DNA from: Rhizobium sp. AC27/96
Lineage (GTDB): Bacteria; Pseudomonadota; Alphaproteobacteria; Rhizobiales; Rhizobiaceae
Direction of reading: 5' to 3'
Assembly (NCBI RefSeq): GCF_001692325.1
Contig: NZ_LXKN01000018.1
Location: 372,001 to 436,000 of the forward strand
DNA: 64,000 nucleotides
The translations under genes and the position numbers were made by a program. Position 1 is the first letter of the stretch. Each line of letters opens with the position of its first letter. The notes beneath the pieces were generated by a model that did not search any database, was not told the origin of the DNA, and saw nothing but the letters and a program-made list of their open reading frames with translations. Positions 26,767 through 35,172 of the stretch are shown in pieces.

Positions 26767-27549
26767 TTGCAAGACCCCATTCGCACCCGAAGTGAGAACG
26801 GTATTCTTGAAGTGGTTATCGACCGGCCGAAGGCGAATGCCATCGATCTGGCGACCAGCCGCAAGATGGGGCTGATTTTTCGCGACTTCCGCGACAATCC
26901 GGATCTGCGCGTCGCCATTATCACCGGCACCGGCGAAAAATTCTTTTCCGCCGGCTGGGATCTGAAGGCAGCCGCCGCCGGCGACGCGGTTGACGGCGAT
27001 TACGGCGTTGGCGGCTTCGGCGGCCTGCAGGAGCTGCGCGACCTCAACAAGCCGGTTATCTGCGCCGTCAACGGCATCTGTTGCGGCGGTGGACTGGAGA
27101 TCGCGCTTTCCGCCGATCTCATCATCGCTGCCCCGCATGCAACTTTCGCGCTGCCCGAGATCCGTTCGGGTACGGTTGCCGATGCGGCCTCGATCAAATT
27201 GCCGAAGCGCATCCCCTATCATATCGCCATGGACATGCTTTTGACCGGCCGCTGGCTCAATGTCGAAGAGGCCCATCGCTGGGGTTTCGTCAACGAGATC
27301 GTCATGGCCGACAAGCTGATAGACAGGGCATGGGAACTTGCACGGCTGCTCGCAAGCGGGCCACCGCTCGTCTATGCGGCCATCAAGGAAATCGTTCGCG
27401 AAGCTGAGGGAACGACGTTTCAGACTGCCATGAACAAGATCACCAAACGGCAGTTTGCGACCGTCGACATCCTCTATTCGAGCGAGGATCAATTGGAAGG
27501 CGCACGGGCTTTCGCCGAAAAGCGGCCCCCAGTCTGGAAAGGAAAATAA
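26767..27549 (+). CDS. caiD: CaiD-like carnitinyl-CoA dehydratase/crotonobetainyl-CoA hydratase
   Basis: Crotonase-fold protein of 260 aa. It shares long stretches with the E. coli CaiD pattern: FFSAGWDLKAAAAG, GGFGGLQELRDLNKPVI and the C-terminal SEDQLEGARAFAEKR followed by PPVWKGK. The oxyanion-hole loops (AGWDLKA and CCGGGLE) are present. TTG start at 26767 with AGGAG nine bases upstream. Function: reversible hydration of crotonobetainyl-CoA to L-carnitinyl-CoA, joining the dehydrogenase step to carnitine dehydrogenase. Here it serves an apparently aerobic catabolic operon, not the anaerobic cai respiration of enterobacteria. Last gene before the peptide-type importer. Confidence 0.88.
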   Translation: MQDPIRTRSENGILEVVIDRPKANAIDLATSRKMGLIFRDFRDNPDLRVAIITGTGEKFFSAGWDLKAAAAGDAVDGDYGVGGFGGLQELRDLNKPVICAVNGICCGGGLEIALSADLIIAAPHATFALPEIRSGTVADAASIKLPKRIPYHIAMDMLLTGRWLNVEEAHRWGFVNEIVMADKLIDRAWELARLLASGPPLVYAAIKEIVREAEGTTFQTAMNKITKRQFATVDILYSSEDQLEGARAFAEKRPPVWKGK

Positions 27550-27678
27550 CAGCGGCAGCAACCGCTACATCTTCCCGCATGATCGCGGGCAAATCGGCTT
27601 CACACGGAAGAGGAAACCGTCTCGTGAGGCACGATGCCCGGGAATTCTGTCAACATGGCAAGAAGAAGGAACAGGGGA

Positions 27679-29268
27679 ATGAACGACTATACGAAATATC
27701 TGGCAAGCCGCGTCACCGCGGGCGGGCTCAGCCGCCGCGAATTCATGGGACGCGCCATGGCAGCTGGCGTCACTTTGACGCTCGCCGACAAACTCTTTAC
27801 CGAAAGTGCAATGGCAGCCGAACCGAAGCGCGGCGGCCATCTGAAGCTCGGCCTCGAAGGCGGTGCGGCAACCGATTCCAAGGACCCGGCGAAATTTCTG
27901 TCTCAGGTCATGTTCTGCATCGGCCGCTGCTGGGGTGACATGCTGGTGGAATCCCACCCGCTGACCGGCGCCGCCGTCCCGTCGCTCGCCGAATCCTGGG
28001 AACCGTCGAAGGATGCCGCCACCTGGACCTTCAAGATCCGCAAGGGCGTGAAATTCCACAACGGCAAGGATCTGACGATCGACGACGTCGTCGCCACGCT
28101 CAAGCGCCACACCGATGCGAAATCGGAATCCGGGGCGCTCGGCGTCGTGAAGTCGATCAAGGAGATCAAGGCCGACGGCGACAACCTCGTGTTGACGCTG
28201 ACGGAGGGCAACGCCGACATGCCGTTGCTTCTGACCGACTACCACCTCGTCATTCAACCGAATGGCGGCTATGACGACCCCCTGGCCTCGATCGGCACGG
28301 GCCCCTACAAGATGGTCAGCTTCGAGCCCGGCGTGCGCGCCACGCTTGAGCGCAACAAGGACGACTGGCGCACGGATCGCGGCTTTGTCGACAGCGTCGA
28401 AATCATCACGATGAACGATGCGACGGCGCGTATCGCCGCTCTCTCGTCCGGCCAGGTCCACTACATCAACCGCGTCGACCCGAAGACCGTGGATCTTCTG
28501 AAGCGCGCACCGACCGTCGACATCCTGTCCACGGCAGGCCGCGGCCATTACGTCTTCATCATGCATTGCAACACGGCGCCGTTCGACAACAACGATCTGC
28601 GCATGGCGTTGAAATATGCCATGGACCGCGAAACCATGGTCAAGAAGATCCTTGGCGGTTATGGCAAGGTCGGCAACGACTTCCCGATCAACAGCACCTA
28701 TGCTCTCTTCCCCGAGGGGATCGAGCAGCGCGCCTATGATCCGGACAAGGCCGCCTTCCATTACAAGAAATCCGGTCACAGCGGTTCGGTGCTGCTACGC
28801 ACCTCCGAAGTCGCCTTCCCCGGCGCCGTCGACGCGGCTGTCCTCTATCAGGAAAGCTGCAAAAAGGCTGGGATCAACATCGAGGTCAAGCGCGAGCCGG
28901 GCGATGGCTACTGGACCAACGTCTGGAACGTGCAGCCCTTCTCCACCTCCTACTGGGGCGGCCGTCCCACGCAGGACCAGATGTACTCCACCGCCTATCT
29001 GTCGACGGCCGATTGGAACGACACGCGCTTCAAGCGCCCCGACTTCGACAAGCTCCTGCTTCAGGCCCGCTCCGAACTGGACGAGGCCAAGCGCAAGGAG
29101 CTTTACCGCGCCATGGCAATGATGGTGCGCGACGAAGGCGGCGTTATCCTGCCGATGTTCAACGATTTCGTGAACGCCTCCACCAAGAAGGTGAAGGGCT
29201 ACGTCCACGATATCGGCAACGACATGTCGAACGGCTACGTGGCGACTCGCGTCTGGCTTGACGCATAA
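27679..29268 (+). CDS. Dpp/Opp-type ABC transporter substrate-binding protein 1
   Basis: Family 5 extracellular solute-binding protein, 529 aa. Signal is Tat-like (LSRREFMGRAMAAG, cleavage near AMAAEP). Start at 27679 behind AAGGAACAGGGGA. It is followed by two permeases and a double ATPase. It is closely related to the protein at 35173-36753; blocks such as VKHGG/KRGGHLKLGL, TLSEGNADLPLLLTDYHL-type and the C-terminal DIGNDMSNGY are nearly identical. Position 129 nt after caiD suggests a betaine-, carnitine- or ester-like ligand, but the class also carries peptides, nickel and sugars, so the ligand is open. Confidence 0.88.
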   Translation: MNDYTKYLASRVTAGGLSRREFMGRAMAAGVTLTLADKLFTESAMAAEPKRGGHLKLGLEGGAATDSKDPAKFLSQVMFCIGRCWGDMLVESHPLTGAAVPSLAESWEPSKDAATWTFKIRKGVKFHNGKDLTIDDVVATLKRHTDAKSESGALGVVKSIKEIKADGDNLVLTLTEGNADMPLLLTDYHLVIQPNGGYDDPLASIGTGPYKMVSFEPGVRATLERNKDDWRTDRGFVDSVEIITMNDATARIAALSSGQVHYINRVDPKTVDLLKRAPTVDILSTAGRGHYVFIMHCNTAPFDNNDLRMALKYAMDRETMVKKILGGYGKVGNDFPINSTYALFPEGIEQRAYDPDKAAFHYKKSGHSGSVLLRTSEVAFPGAVDAAVLYQESCKKAGINIEVKREPGDGYWTNVWNVQPFSTSYWGGRPTQDQMYSTAYLSTADWNDTRFKRPDFDKLLLQARSELDEAKRKELYRAMAMMVRDEGGVILPMFNDFVNASTKKVKGYVHDIGNDMSNGYVATRVWLDA

Positions 29269-29311
29269 TGCCGGAAGCCGGGCGGCAACGCCCTCATCTC
29301 TGACGAAGCCG

Positions 29312-29336
29312 GGACCGCGGAGACTCTTCGCGGTCC
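29312..29336 (+). terminator. Hairpin between binding-protein and permease genes
   Basis: GGACCGCG (29312-29319) pairs with CGCGGTCC (29329-29336) around a 9-nt loop. No long T run follows, so it is more likely an attenuator or a 3'-end stabiliser that keeps binding-protein mRNA in excess over the permease part. Confidence 0.55.
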
Positions 29337-29344
29337 TCCCGACG

Positions 29345-29400
29345 TTTAGAGCAACTCCAGGAAAAGTGCGCAGCGGTTTTCCGTCCGGAATTGCGTAAAG
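29345..29400. repeat. Rhizobiales short palindromic intergenic repeat (RIME-like)
   Basis: Imperfect palindrome with arms GCAACTCCAGGAAAA (29351-29365) and TTTTCCGTCCGGAATTGC (29377-29394). I recognise the core GGAAAAGTGCGCAGCGG and the flanking TCCGGAATTGCGTAAA as a common intergenic repeat of Rhizobium, Sinorhizobium and relatives; the exact family name is uncertain. It lies inside the importer operon, 25 nt before the first permease. Confidence 0.65.
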
Positions 29401-29424
29401 CAACAAGAGCGCGAGGCATCGGCC

Positions 29425-30432
29425 ATGTCCAATTCACCCCCCGGAACCGTTCTGCCCGGGCTGAGGTTCAAGCAGCGTTTTCCGCTGCTGTCCCTGATCA
29501 TCGAGCGCTGCCTGCTCAGCATCGTCCTGCTGTTTGCGGTCTCCATTCTGATCTTCGGCGGGCTCGAAGCCCTGCCGGGCGATTTCGCCACCACCTATCT
29601 CGGCCAGTCGGCGACGCCGCAGGCGGTTGCCAATATTCGCGCCGACCTCGGCCTCAACCGGCCCGTTGTCACCCGTTACGTGGAATGGCTCGGCAATGCC
29701 GTGCAGGGCGATTTCGGCACTTCCTGGGCCAGCAAGAATTCCGTGAGCGAACAGATCGGCAAGCGGCTTGGCAACTCTCTATTCCTGGCCGGTTTCGCCG
29801 CGCTGATTTCGGTGCCGCTCGCGGTCGGCCTGGGCATGCTGGCTGTTCATTTCAGGAACCGCATGCCCGACAAGATCATCAACGTCATCTCGCTGGCGGC
29901 GATCTCGCTGCCGGAATTCTTCATCGGCTACCTGCTGATCATGTTCTTCTCGGTCAAGTTCGGCATCGCAACCTTTCCGGCAACCGTTTATGACGGCATG
30001 AGCTTTACGGACCGCTTGCAGGCGATCGCGCTGCCGACTGCGACACTGGTGCTGGTCGTACTCGCGCACATGATGCGCATGACCCGCGCCGCCATCCTCT
30101 CCGTCATGTCGTCGGCCTATATGGAAACGGCGGAGCTCAAGGGACTGTCCGCCTTCCGCGCCATCGTTAAGCACGCCGCGCCCAATGCCCTGGCGCCGAT
30201 CATCAACGTCATCGCACTGAACCTTGCCTATCTCATCGTCGGCGTCGTGGTTGTCGAAGTGGTCTTCGTCTATCCCGGCATGGGCCAATACATGGTCGAC
30301 GCCGTGACGGTGCGCGACATGCCCGTCGTCCAGGCGTGCGGGCTGATCTTCGCCGCCGTCTACATCTTCCTCAACATGACGGCCGATATTCTCGCCATCG
30401 TTGCCAACCCCCGTCTGAGGCATCCACGATGA
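29425..30432 (+). CDS. Dpp/Opp-type ABC transporter permease (DppB-like)
   Basis: Inner-membrane permease, 335 aa. First helix SIVLLFAVSILIFGGLEALPGD and the DppB-type RADLGLNRPVVTRYVEWLG segment are present, and the EAA loop reads METAELKGLSAFRAIVKHAAPN. Six membrane segments are expected. Coupled to the next permease by an ATGA overlap at 30429-30432. The repeat at 29345-29400 lies directly upstream. Confidence 0.92.
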   Translation: MSNSPPGTVLPGLRFKQRFPLLSLIIERCLLSIVLLFAVSILIFGGLEALPGDFATTYLGQSATPQAVANIRADLGLNRPVVTRYVEWLGNAVQGDFGTSWASKNSVSEQIGKRLGNSLFLAGFAALISVPLAVGLGMLAVHFRNRMPDKIINVISLAAISLPEFFIGYLLIMFFSVKFGIATFPATVYDGMSFTDRLQAIALPTATLVLVVLAHMMRMTRAAILSVMSSAYMETAELKGLSAFRAIVKHAAPNALAPIINVIALNLAYLIVGVVVVEVVFVYPGMGQYMVDAVTVRDMPVVQACGLIFAAVYIFLNMTADILAIVANPRLRHPR

Positions 30433-31256
30433 GATTGAGAGATATCCCCATTACCGCCTGGATAGGCATTATCGGTATCCTGATCGCCTTCATCTGTGCG
30501 ATCTTCGCACCCTGGATCGCCCCCTATGGCGAAACTGAAGTCGTCGGCAACGTCTGGCAGCCTGCCGACGCGCAATACTTCTTCGGTCTCGACAATCTCG
30601 GCCGCGATATCCTCTCGCGTCTGATCTATGGCACTCGCACGACGCTGTTCGTGGCGCTGGCGGCAACGATCATCTCCTTCTCGCTCGGCATCATCCTCAG
30701 CTTCACCGCTGCCGTCTCGCGTGGATTGATCGACACGATCTTTTCGCGGTTCAACGATCTGATGATGTCGATCCCGACGCTGATCTTCGCGCTGGTGGTG
30801 CTGGCCGTGCTGCCGCAGAACCTGATCGTGCTGATCCTCGTCATGGCCATCCTCGATTCCACCCGCGTCTATCGTCTCGGTCGGGCCGTGGCGCTCGATG
30901 TCGCGGTCATGGAGTTCGTGGAAGCCGCCAAGCTGCGCGGTGAAGGCAAGATCTGGATCATCTTCCGCGAGATCCTGCCGAATACGCTGTCGCCGCTGCT
31001 GGCGGAATTCGGGCTGCGCTTTGCCTTCTCGATCCTGTTCCTGTCCACCCTGTCCTTCCTCGGCCTCGGCATCCAGCCGCCTTCGGCCGATTGGGGCGGC
31101 ATGGTCAAGGACAACAAGGATGGCATCATCTTCGGCATCTCCGCCGCTCTCGTGCCGGGCTCCGCCATCGCGGCGCTCGCTGTCTGTGTCAATCTGGTGG
31201 TCGACTGGCTCTTGAAGCGCACCTCCAGCCTCAAGGGAGGGCGTGGCGATGCCTGA
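30429..31256 (+). CDS. Dpp/Opp-type ABC transporter permease (DppC-like)
   Basis: Second permease, 275 aa, with the DppC features FFGLDNLGRDILSRLIYGTR near residue 55 and EAA loop VEAAKLRGEGKIWIIFREILPN. I use the ATG at 30429 that overlaps the previous stop, not the longer frame from 30336. Its end overlaps the start of the ATPase gene by eight bases. Confidence 0.92.
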   Translation: MRLRDIPITAWIGIIGILIAFICAIFAPWIAPYGETEVVGNVWQPADAQYFFGLDNLGRDILSRLIYGTRTTLFVALAATIISFSLGIILSFTAAVSRGLIDTIFSRFNDLMMSIPTLIFALVVLAVLPQNLIVLILVMAILDSTRVYRLGRAVALDVAVMEFVEAAKLRGEGKIWIIFREILPNTLSPLLAEFGLRFAFSILFLSTLSFLGLGIQPPSADWGGMVKDNKDGIIFGISAALVPGSAIAALAVCVNLVVDWLLKRTSSLKGGRGDA

Positions 31257-32880
31257 GCTTCTTTCCGTTCGCGATCTCAAGATCGAGGCAACCAGCTATC
31301 CGCCGGGCGAACCGCCGAAACGCGTCACCATCGTCGACGGCGTGTCCTTCGATCTCCAAAAGGGCAAGGTGCTCGGCCTGATTGGCGAATCCGGCGCCGG
31401 CAAATCCACCATCGGCCTTTCCGCCCTCGCCTATGGCCGTGGCGGCGCCGAGATCACCGGCGGCCAAGTGCTGCTCGATGGAGTGGATATCCTGCCGCTC
31501 GGCAAATCCGGCATCCGCAAGATCCGCGGTGCCCGTGTCTGCTATGTCGCCCAATCGGCAGCGGCCGCGTTCAATCCGGCGCACCGGCTCGGCGATCAGG
31601 TGATCGAAGCCACCGTCAAGCACCGTCTAATGACGAAGGAAGAGGCCCGAAAGCGTGCGCTCTACCTCTTCCAGGTGTTGGGCCTGCCCAACCCGGAAAC
31701 CTTCGGCGAGCGCTATCCGCATCAGGTCTCCGGCGGCCAGCTCCAGCGCGCCATGACCGCCATGGCGCTCTGCTCCAACCCCGAGCTGATCGTCTTCGAC
31801 GAACCGACAACCGCGCTTGACGTCACCACGCAAATCGACGTGCTGGCGGCCATCAAGCACGCGATCGAGGAGACGCACACGGCAGCGCTCTACATCACGC
31901 ACGACCTTGCCGTCGTCGCCCAGATCTCCGACGACATCATGGTGCTCAGATACGGCAAGACGGTGGAATATGGCACCGTCCAACAAATCATCGAAGAGCC
32001 GCGTCAGGATTATACCCGCGCGCTCGTCAATGTTCGTCAGGCGGCGCGAGAGGAGGCTGCTGATCAATCTGGATCCATTCTGAGAGTCGAGAATATCAGC
32101 GCGCAATACTCAAACGGTTTCAAGGTATTGCACGATGTTTCTCTACATGTCCCTAAGGGGCAGACGCTGGCCGTCGTCGGTGAATCCGGTTCCGGAAAAT
32201 CGACGCTTGCCCGCGTCATCACCGGCCTGCTGCCGCCGAGCGACGGACAGATTTCCTTCGACGGCAAACCACTGACACCGGCCCTGAAGAACCGCTCGCG
32301 CGAGGAGCTACGGCGGATACAGCTGATCTATCAGATGGCCGATACCGCCATGAACCCCCGTCAGACCGTGCGCGATATCATCGGCCGGCCGCTGACCTTC
32401 TATGACGGCTTGCGCGGCTCTGCGAAGACGGCACGCGTGAAGGAATTGCTCGACCAGATCGAGATGGGCAACGGCTTCATCGACCGCTATCCGGCCGAGC
32501 TTTCCGGCGGCCAGAAGCAGCGTGTCGCCATCGCCCGCGCTCTTGCCGCCAAGCCGGAGCTCATCCTTTGCGACGAACCGACATCGGCACTCGATCCGCT
32601 GGTTGCCGAGGGTATCTTGAAGCTGCTGCTGAAGCTGCAGGAGGAGACGCATCTCTCCTATATCTTCATCACCCACGACATCGCCATCGTACGCGCCATC
32701 GCCGACAGTGTCGCCGTCATGCATCGCGGCAAGCTCGTTCGTTTCGGTCCGAAATCGCAAGCGCTGTCGCCGCCGTTCGATGACTATACGGATCTACTGT
32801 TGAAGTCGGTTCCGGAAATGGAAATCGGCTGGCTGGAGCGCGTTTTGACAACGCGCAAGATGGAGAGTGCGGGAAACTGA
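31249..32880 (+). CDS. Dpp/Opp-type ABC transporter ATPase with two fused ATP-binding domains
   Basis: One 543-aa chain equals DppD plus DppF. Domain 1 (residues 1-265): [29 protein letters not shown]. Domain 2 (about 275-530): [29 protein letters not shown]. Both look catalytically complete. The ATG at 31249 is preferred because AAGGGAGG (31233-31240) lies 8 nt upstream, while the GTG at 31243 is too close. It ends the importer operon, four bases before the convergent thioesterase gene. Confidence 0.92.
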   Translation: MPELLSVRDLKIEATSYPPGEPPKRVTIVDGVSFDLQKGKVLGLIGESGAGKSTIGLSALAYGRGGAEITGGQVLLDGVDILPLGKSGIRKIRGARVCYVAQSAAAAFNPAHRLGDQVIEATVKHRLMTKEEARKRALYLFQVLGLPNPETFGERYPHQVSGGQLQRAMTAMALCSNPELIVFDEPTTALDVTTQIDVLAAIKHAIEETHTAALYITHDLAVVAQISDDIMVLRYGKTVEYGTVQQIIEEPRQDYTRALVNVRQAAREEAADQSGSILRVENISAQYSNGFKVLHDVSLHVPKGQTLAVVGESGSGKSTLARVITGLLPPSDGQISFDGKPLTPALKNRSREELRRIQLIYQMADTAMNPRQTVRDIIGRPLTFYDGLRGSAKTARVKELLDQIEMGNGFIDRYPAELSGGQKQRVAIARALAAKPELILCDEPTSALDPLVAEGILKLLLKLQEETHLSYIFITHDIAIVRAIADSVAVMHRGKLVRFGPKSQALSPPFDDYTDLLLKSVPEMEIGWLERVLTTRKMESAGN

Positions 32881-32884
32881 GGGC

Positions 32885-33997
32885 TCAGCGCGTGAGGCGG
32901 TTACCGAGTTCGCGGCCTAGCGTGCCGGCATTGCGCCCGACAATCATGCTCTGGTGATTGCCTGGAACGTCTACCCAGTCCGCATGAACAAGAAAGCGTC
33001 CCCAAATGGACTTCGGATCGCAGTCGACCGGAGAGCCTTGAAGACTGCGATAGAAGGTGAGCTCCCCGTCATAACGGCTTGGCTTGTAGACACCTTTCAT
33101 CCGGAGAAGCTGTCTGGCCGCGGCGTCGTAAAGTGGGGGATAGTCCCCCATCCACTGCGGCGCCAGCTCCGGGTAGTAGGCGGTACATGGATCAGCATAG
33201 CGGAAAGAGAGGGGTTTCAGCTTTCTTGCCAGGTATTCTCTTCGCCCGATAGCCGGCAAGCTCGGCCTTGCCTGTGTTTGGCCGCCTGCCGGAGGGCCTG
33301 ATTTTTTAAGGTTCTTCTTTCTGTTGCGCGCTCTTCGCCAGCGTTGCCACATGAACTTGGACCAGGTCGTCAGCGGCCACTCCTGCTCGCCAAACGGGGT
33401 ATCGAGCATCCCGAGGAACGCAACCTCCTGCCCCTGCGCCCGCAGCGCACGCGCCAGTTCCAGAGCAAAGACACCGCCGAAGGAATAACCGAGCAATCGA
33501 TAAGGCCCCTCGATCCCCGCCGACTGCAGCGCCCGCAGCGTGCTTTCAACCTCATCTTGCACGGTTGCCGGATGTTGACGATCGCGGTTGAAGGCCGTCA
33601 GGGCGACACCGAGGATCGGCCCCGGGAAGCTGATTTCCTTGATGAGCTGCTGCATTTCCAGAAAGCAGCTTGCTCCCCCGGCAAATACCAGCAAAGGCGC
33701 CACATGATTTTGCCCGTTCCGCAGCTCTATAATCTTGTGTGAGGCGGACAGGTCTTCGTGATGGGAAACTGCGAAGCCAAGAGCTTCGAGGGTGCGGTGA
33801 CGATAGAAGATGTTGACATCCATCTCCTCTCCGGTTTCACCCCACCAGTGCTTTATGAAATTCAAGGCTCGGTTGACTGAAACAGCGTCGGGAATGTCTG
33901 CCGCGCGATCCAGATTGATCTTCGCTTCCTGGCGAAGCAGATCGTCAAGATAAGCAGGCCGGCTGGAATCTACATCCGCTCTCGTGGAGAAAAGCAT
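32885..33997 (-). CDS. Stand-alone thioesterase-domain protein (PKS/NRPS type)
   Basis: Protein of 370 aa. Residues 95-350 are an alpha/beta-hydrolase thioesterase of the kind that ends non-ribosomal peptide or polyketide synthases: nucleophile Ser172 in LLGYSFGGVFALELA, an aspartate in FLGMLDTPFGE and His348 in VPGNHQSMI. The N-terminal ~90 residues (ALNFIKHWWGETGEEMDVN) are unlike a type II thioesterase and contain no acyl-carrier serine motif. No synthase gene is in the window. It may hydrolyse an acyl-CoA or acyl ester in this esterase-rich region. Convergent with the importer operon; likely under the Cro/C1-type gene upstream. Confidence 0.7.
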   Translation of the reverse strand: MLFSTRADVDSSRPAYLDDLLRQEAKINLDRAADIPDAVSVNRALNFIKHWWGETGEEMDVNIFYRHRTLEALGFAVSHHEDLSASHKIIELRNGQNHVAPLLVFAGGASCFLEMQQLIKEISFPGPILGVALTAFNRDRQHPATVQDEVESTLRALQSAGIEGPYRLLGYSFGGVFALELARALRAQGQEVAFLGMLDTPFGEQEWPLTTWSKFMWQRWRRARNRKKNLKKSGPPAGGQTQARPSLPAIGRREYLARKLKPLSFRYADPCTAYYPELAPQWMGDYPPLYDAAARQLLRMKGVYKPSRYDGELTFYRSLQGSPVDCDPKSIWGRFLVHADWVDVPGNHQSMIVGRNAGTLGRELGNRLTR

Positions 33998-34265
33998 TTA
34001 GGCACCCCAAATGTCAAAGCATGCGCCGCCGAACGATATGATAGACAGTATTCTTATAAAGTGATCATTAATATATTGCGTAAAGACGCGGCTTATTCTT
34101 CGGTTTTAAGAATTTTCACCGAAGGACAATCGAAACATAAAGTCATAGACGTCTCGGGCATTGCCATGACAAACGCTCCATCACGCAATCTGTGGTGCCC
34201 AAACCACACGTCATTGAGCCTCGAAATCTACCCTGGATCGCAGGCCCGTTCGACAATCGTCGGCA

Positions 34266-35051
34266 TCAATACTCTGCCGGCACCGCATAGACTTCGGCGG
34301 AAGGGTCCGTGAGAAATGAGCGCACGGTGGGCGGCAGTTTGCGTGACGAGAGCGGCAGCGGCCCGCAACGCGACAGAAGTTCGCGCAGGTCGGGCTCGGC
34401 GCCAACATGCCGCCAGATCATCCGCGAAGCATAGGGTAGGTTTTCCTTTCGCCAGGAGACACCCATGGTCGTTCCGCGCAGATAGACCCGCTGGTGCTCG
34501 TCGAACGGCAAGAGGATTGTCTGCGACAACATGGAATTCGGACCGATCACACGCTCCGTAATGAAGATCCGGTTCCTATAAAACGCCGCTAAACCCACAT
34601 ATTTCGAAAATTGTTGGATGCCATTTCCAAGATCCCGGAGACGCTCCATGGACTTGACACGCACCAAGCCGCCCTGCTCGCTCAAGCGACTGCAGGAACA
34701 CACGACCATCCCCGGCCAGGATGGGGAACGATGATAGGTCTGGAAATAGCCGAGATGGCGTCTGAGAGCCGTGAGATTTCCCGGAAAAGCCTTGAAAAGC
34801 TCGGAACCTTCGTTGGACCCGACTGACGGTCCCCGAAGCCGTTCGCGAAACAGTTTGGGTGCGAGAAGAAAATCCGCCGCATCTAGATCGAAATAGTTGG
34901 CAATGCGAGCGAGGTTATGGGCAGACGGCCTCGTTTCACCGTTGATGTATCGGTTGAATTGCTGCCGATTGATATCAATCGCACGGCAGACATGTGAAAT
35001 GGAACGCTGCGTGGCACAGGCAATCTTCAGGTTCTCGACCAGGTGAGGCAT
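34266..35051 (-). CDS. Cro/C1-type helix-turn-helix transcriptional regulator
   Basis: Protein of 261 aa. The N-terminal 60 residues form a HTH_XRE domain (SISHVCRAIDINRQQFNRYINGETRPSAHNLARI). The remaining ~200 residues are an unrecognised domain that probably senses a ligand. Start taken at 35051 because GGAG lies 7 nt upstream; the ATG at 35072 has no ribosome site. It is divergent from the second binding-protein gene and upstream of the thioesterase gene, so it may control one or both. Confidence 0.75.
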   Translation of the reverse strand: MPHLVENLKIACATQRSISHVCRAIDINRQQFNRYINGETRPSAHNLARIANYFDLDAADFLLAPKLFRERLRGPSVGSNEGSELFKAFPGNLTALRRHLGYFQTYHRSPSWPGMVVCSCSRLSEQGGLVRVKSMERLRDLGNGIQQFSKYVGLAAFYRNRIFITERVIGPNSMLSQTILLPFDEHQRVYLRGTTMGVSWRKENLPYASRMIWRHVGAEPDLRELLSRCGPLPLSSRKLPPTVRSFLTDPSAEVYAVPAEY

Positions 35052-35172
35052 CGCTAGCTCCGTCTTGATCACACTAGCGTAAACTCGCTTAAAAGTGCGT
35101 CAAGTCGCGAAATTGCTTGGATGAAGCCGACCTCTACGTTCCCTCCTAACAAAATTGAAAAAGGGAACTGCA

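Noticed and set aside
27565..28779. 404-codon minus-strand open frame
   Set aside because: Antisense of the first binding-protein gene; no recognisable domain.
34061..34312. 83-codon plus-strand frame
   Set aside because: Runs into the regulator gene on the other strand and shows no protein features.
35055..35105. Possible operator of the Cro/C1-type regulator (CACT...AGTG symmetry)
   Set aside because: Symmetry too weak and not repeated.
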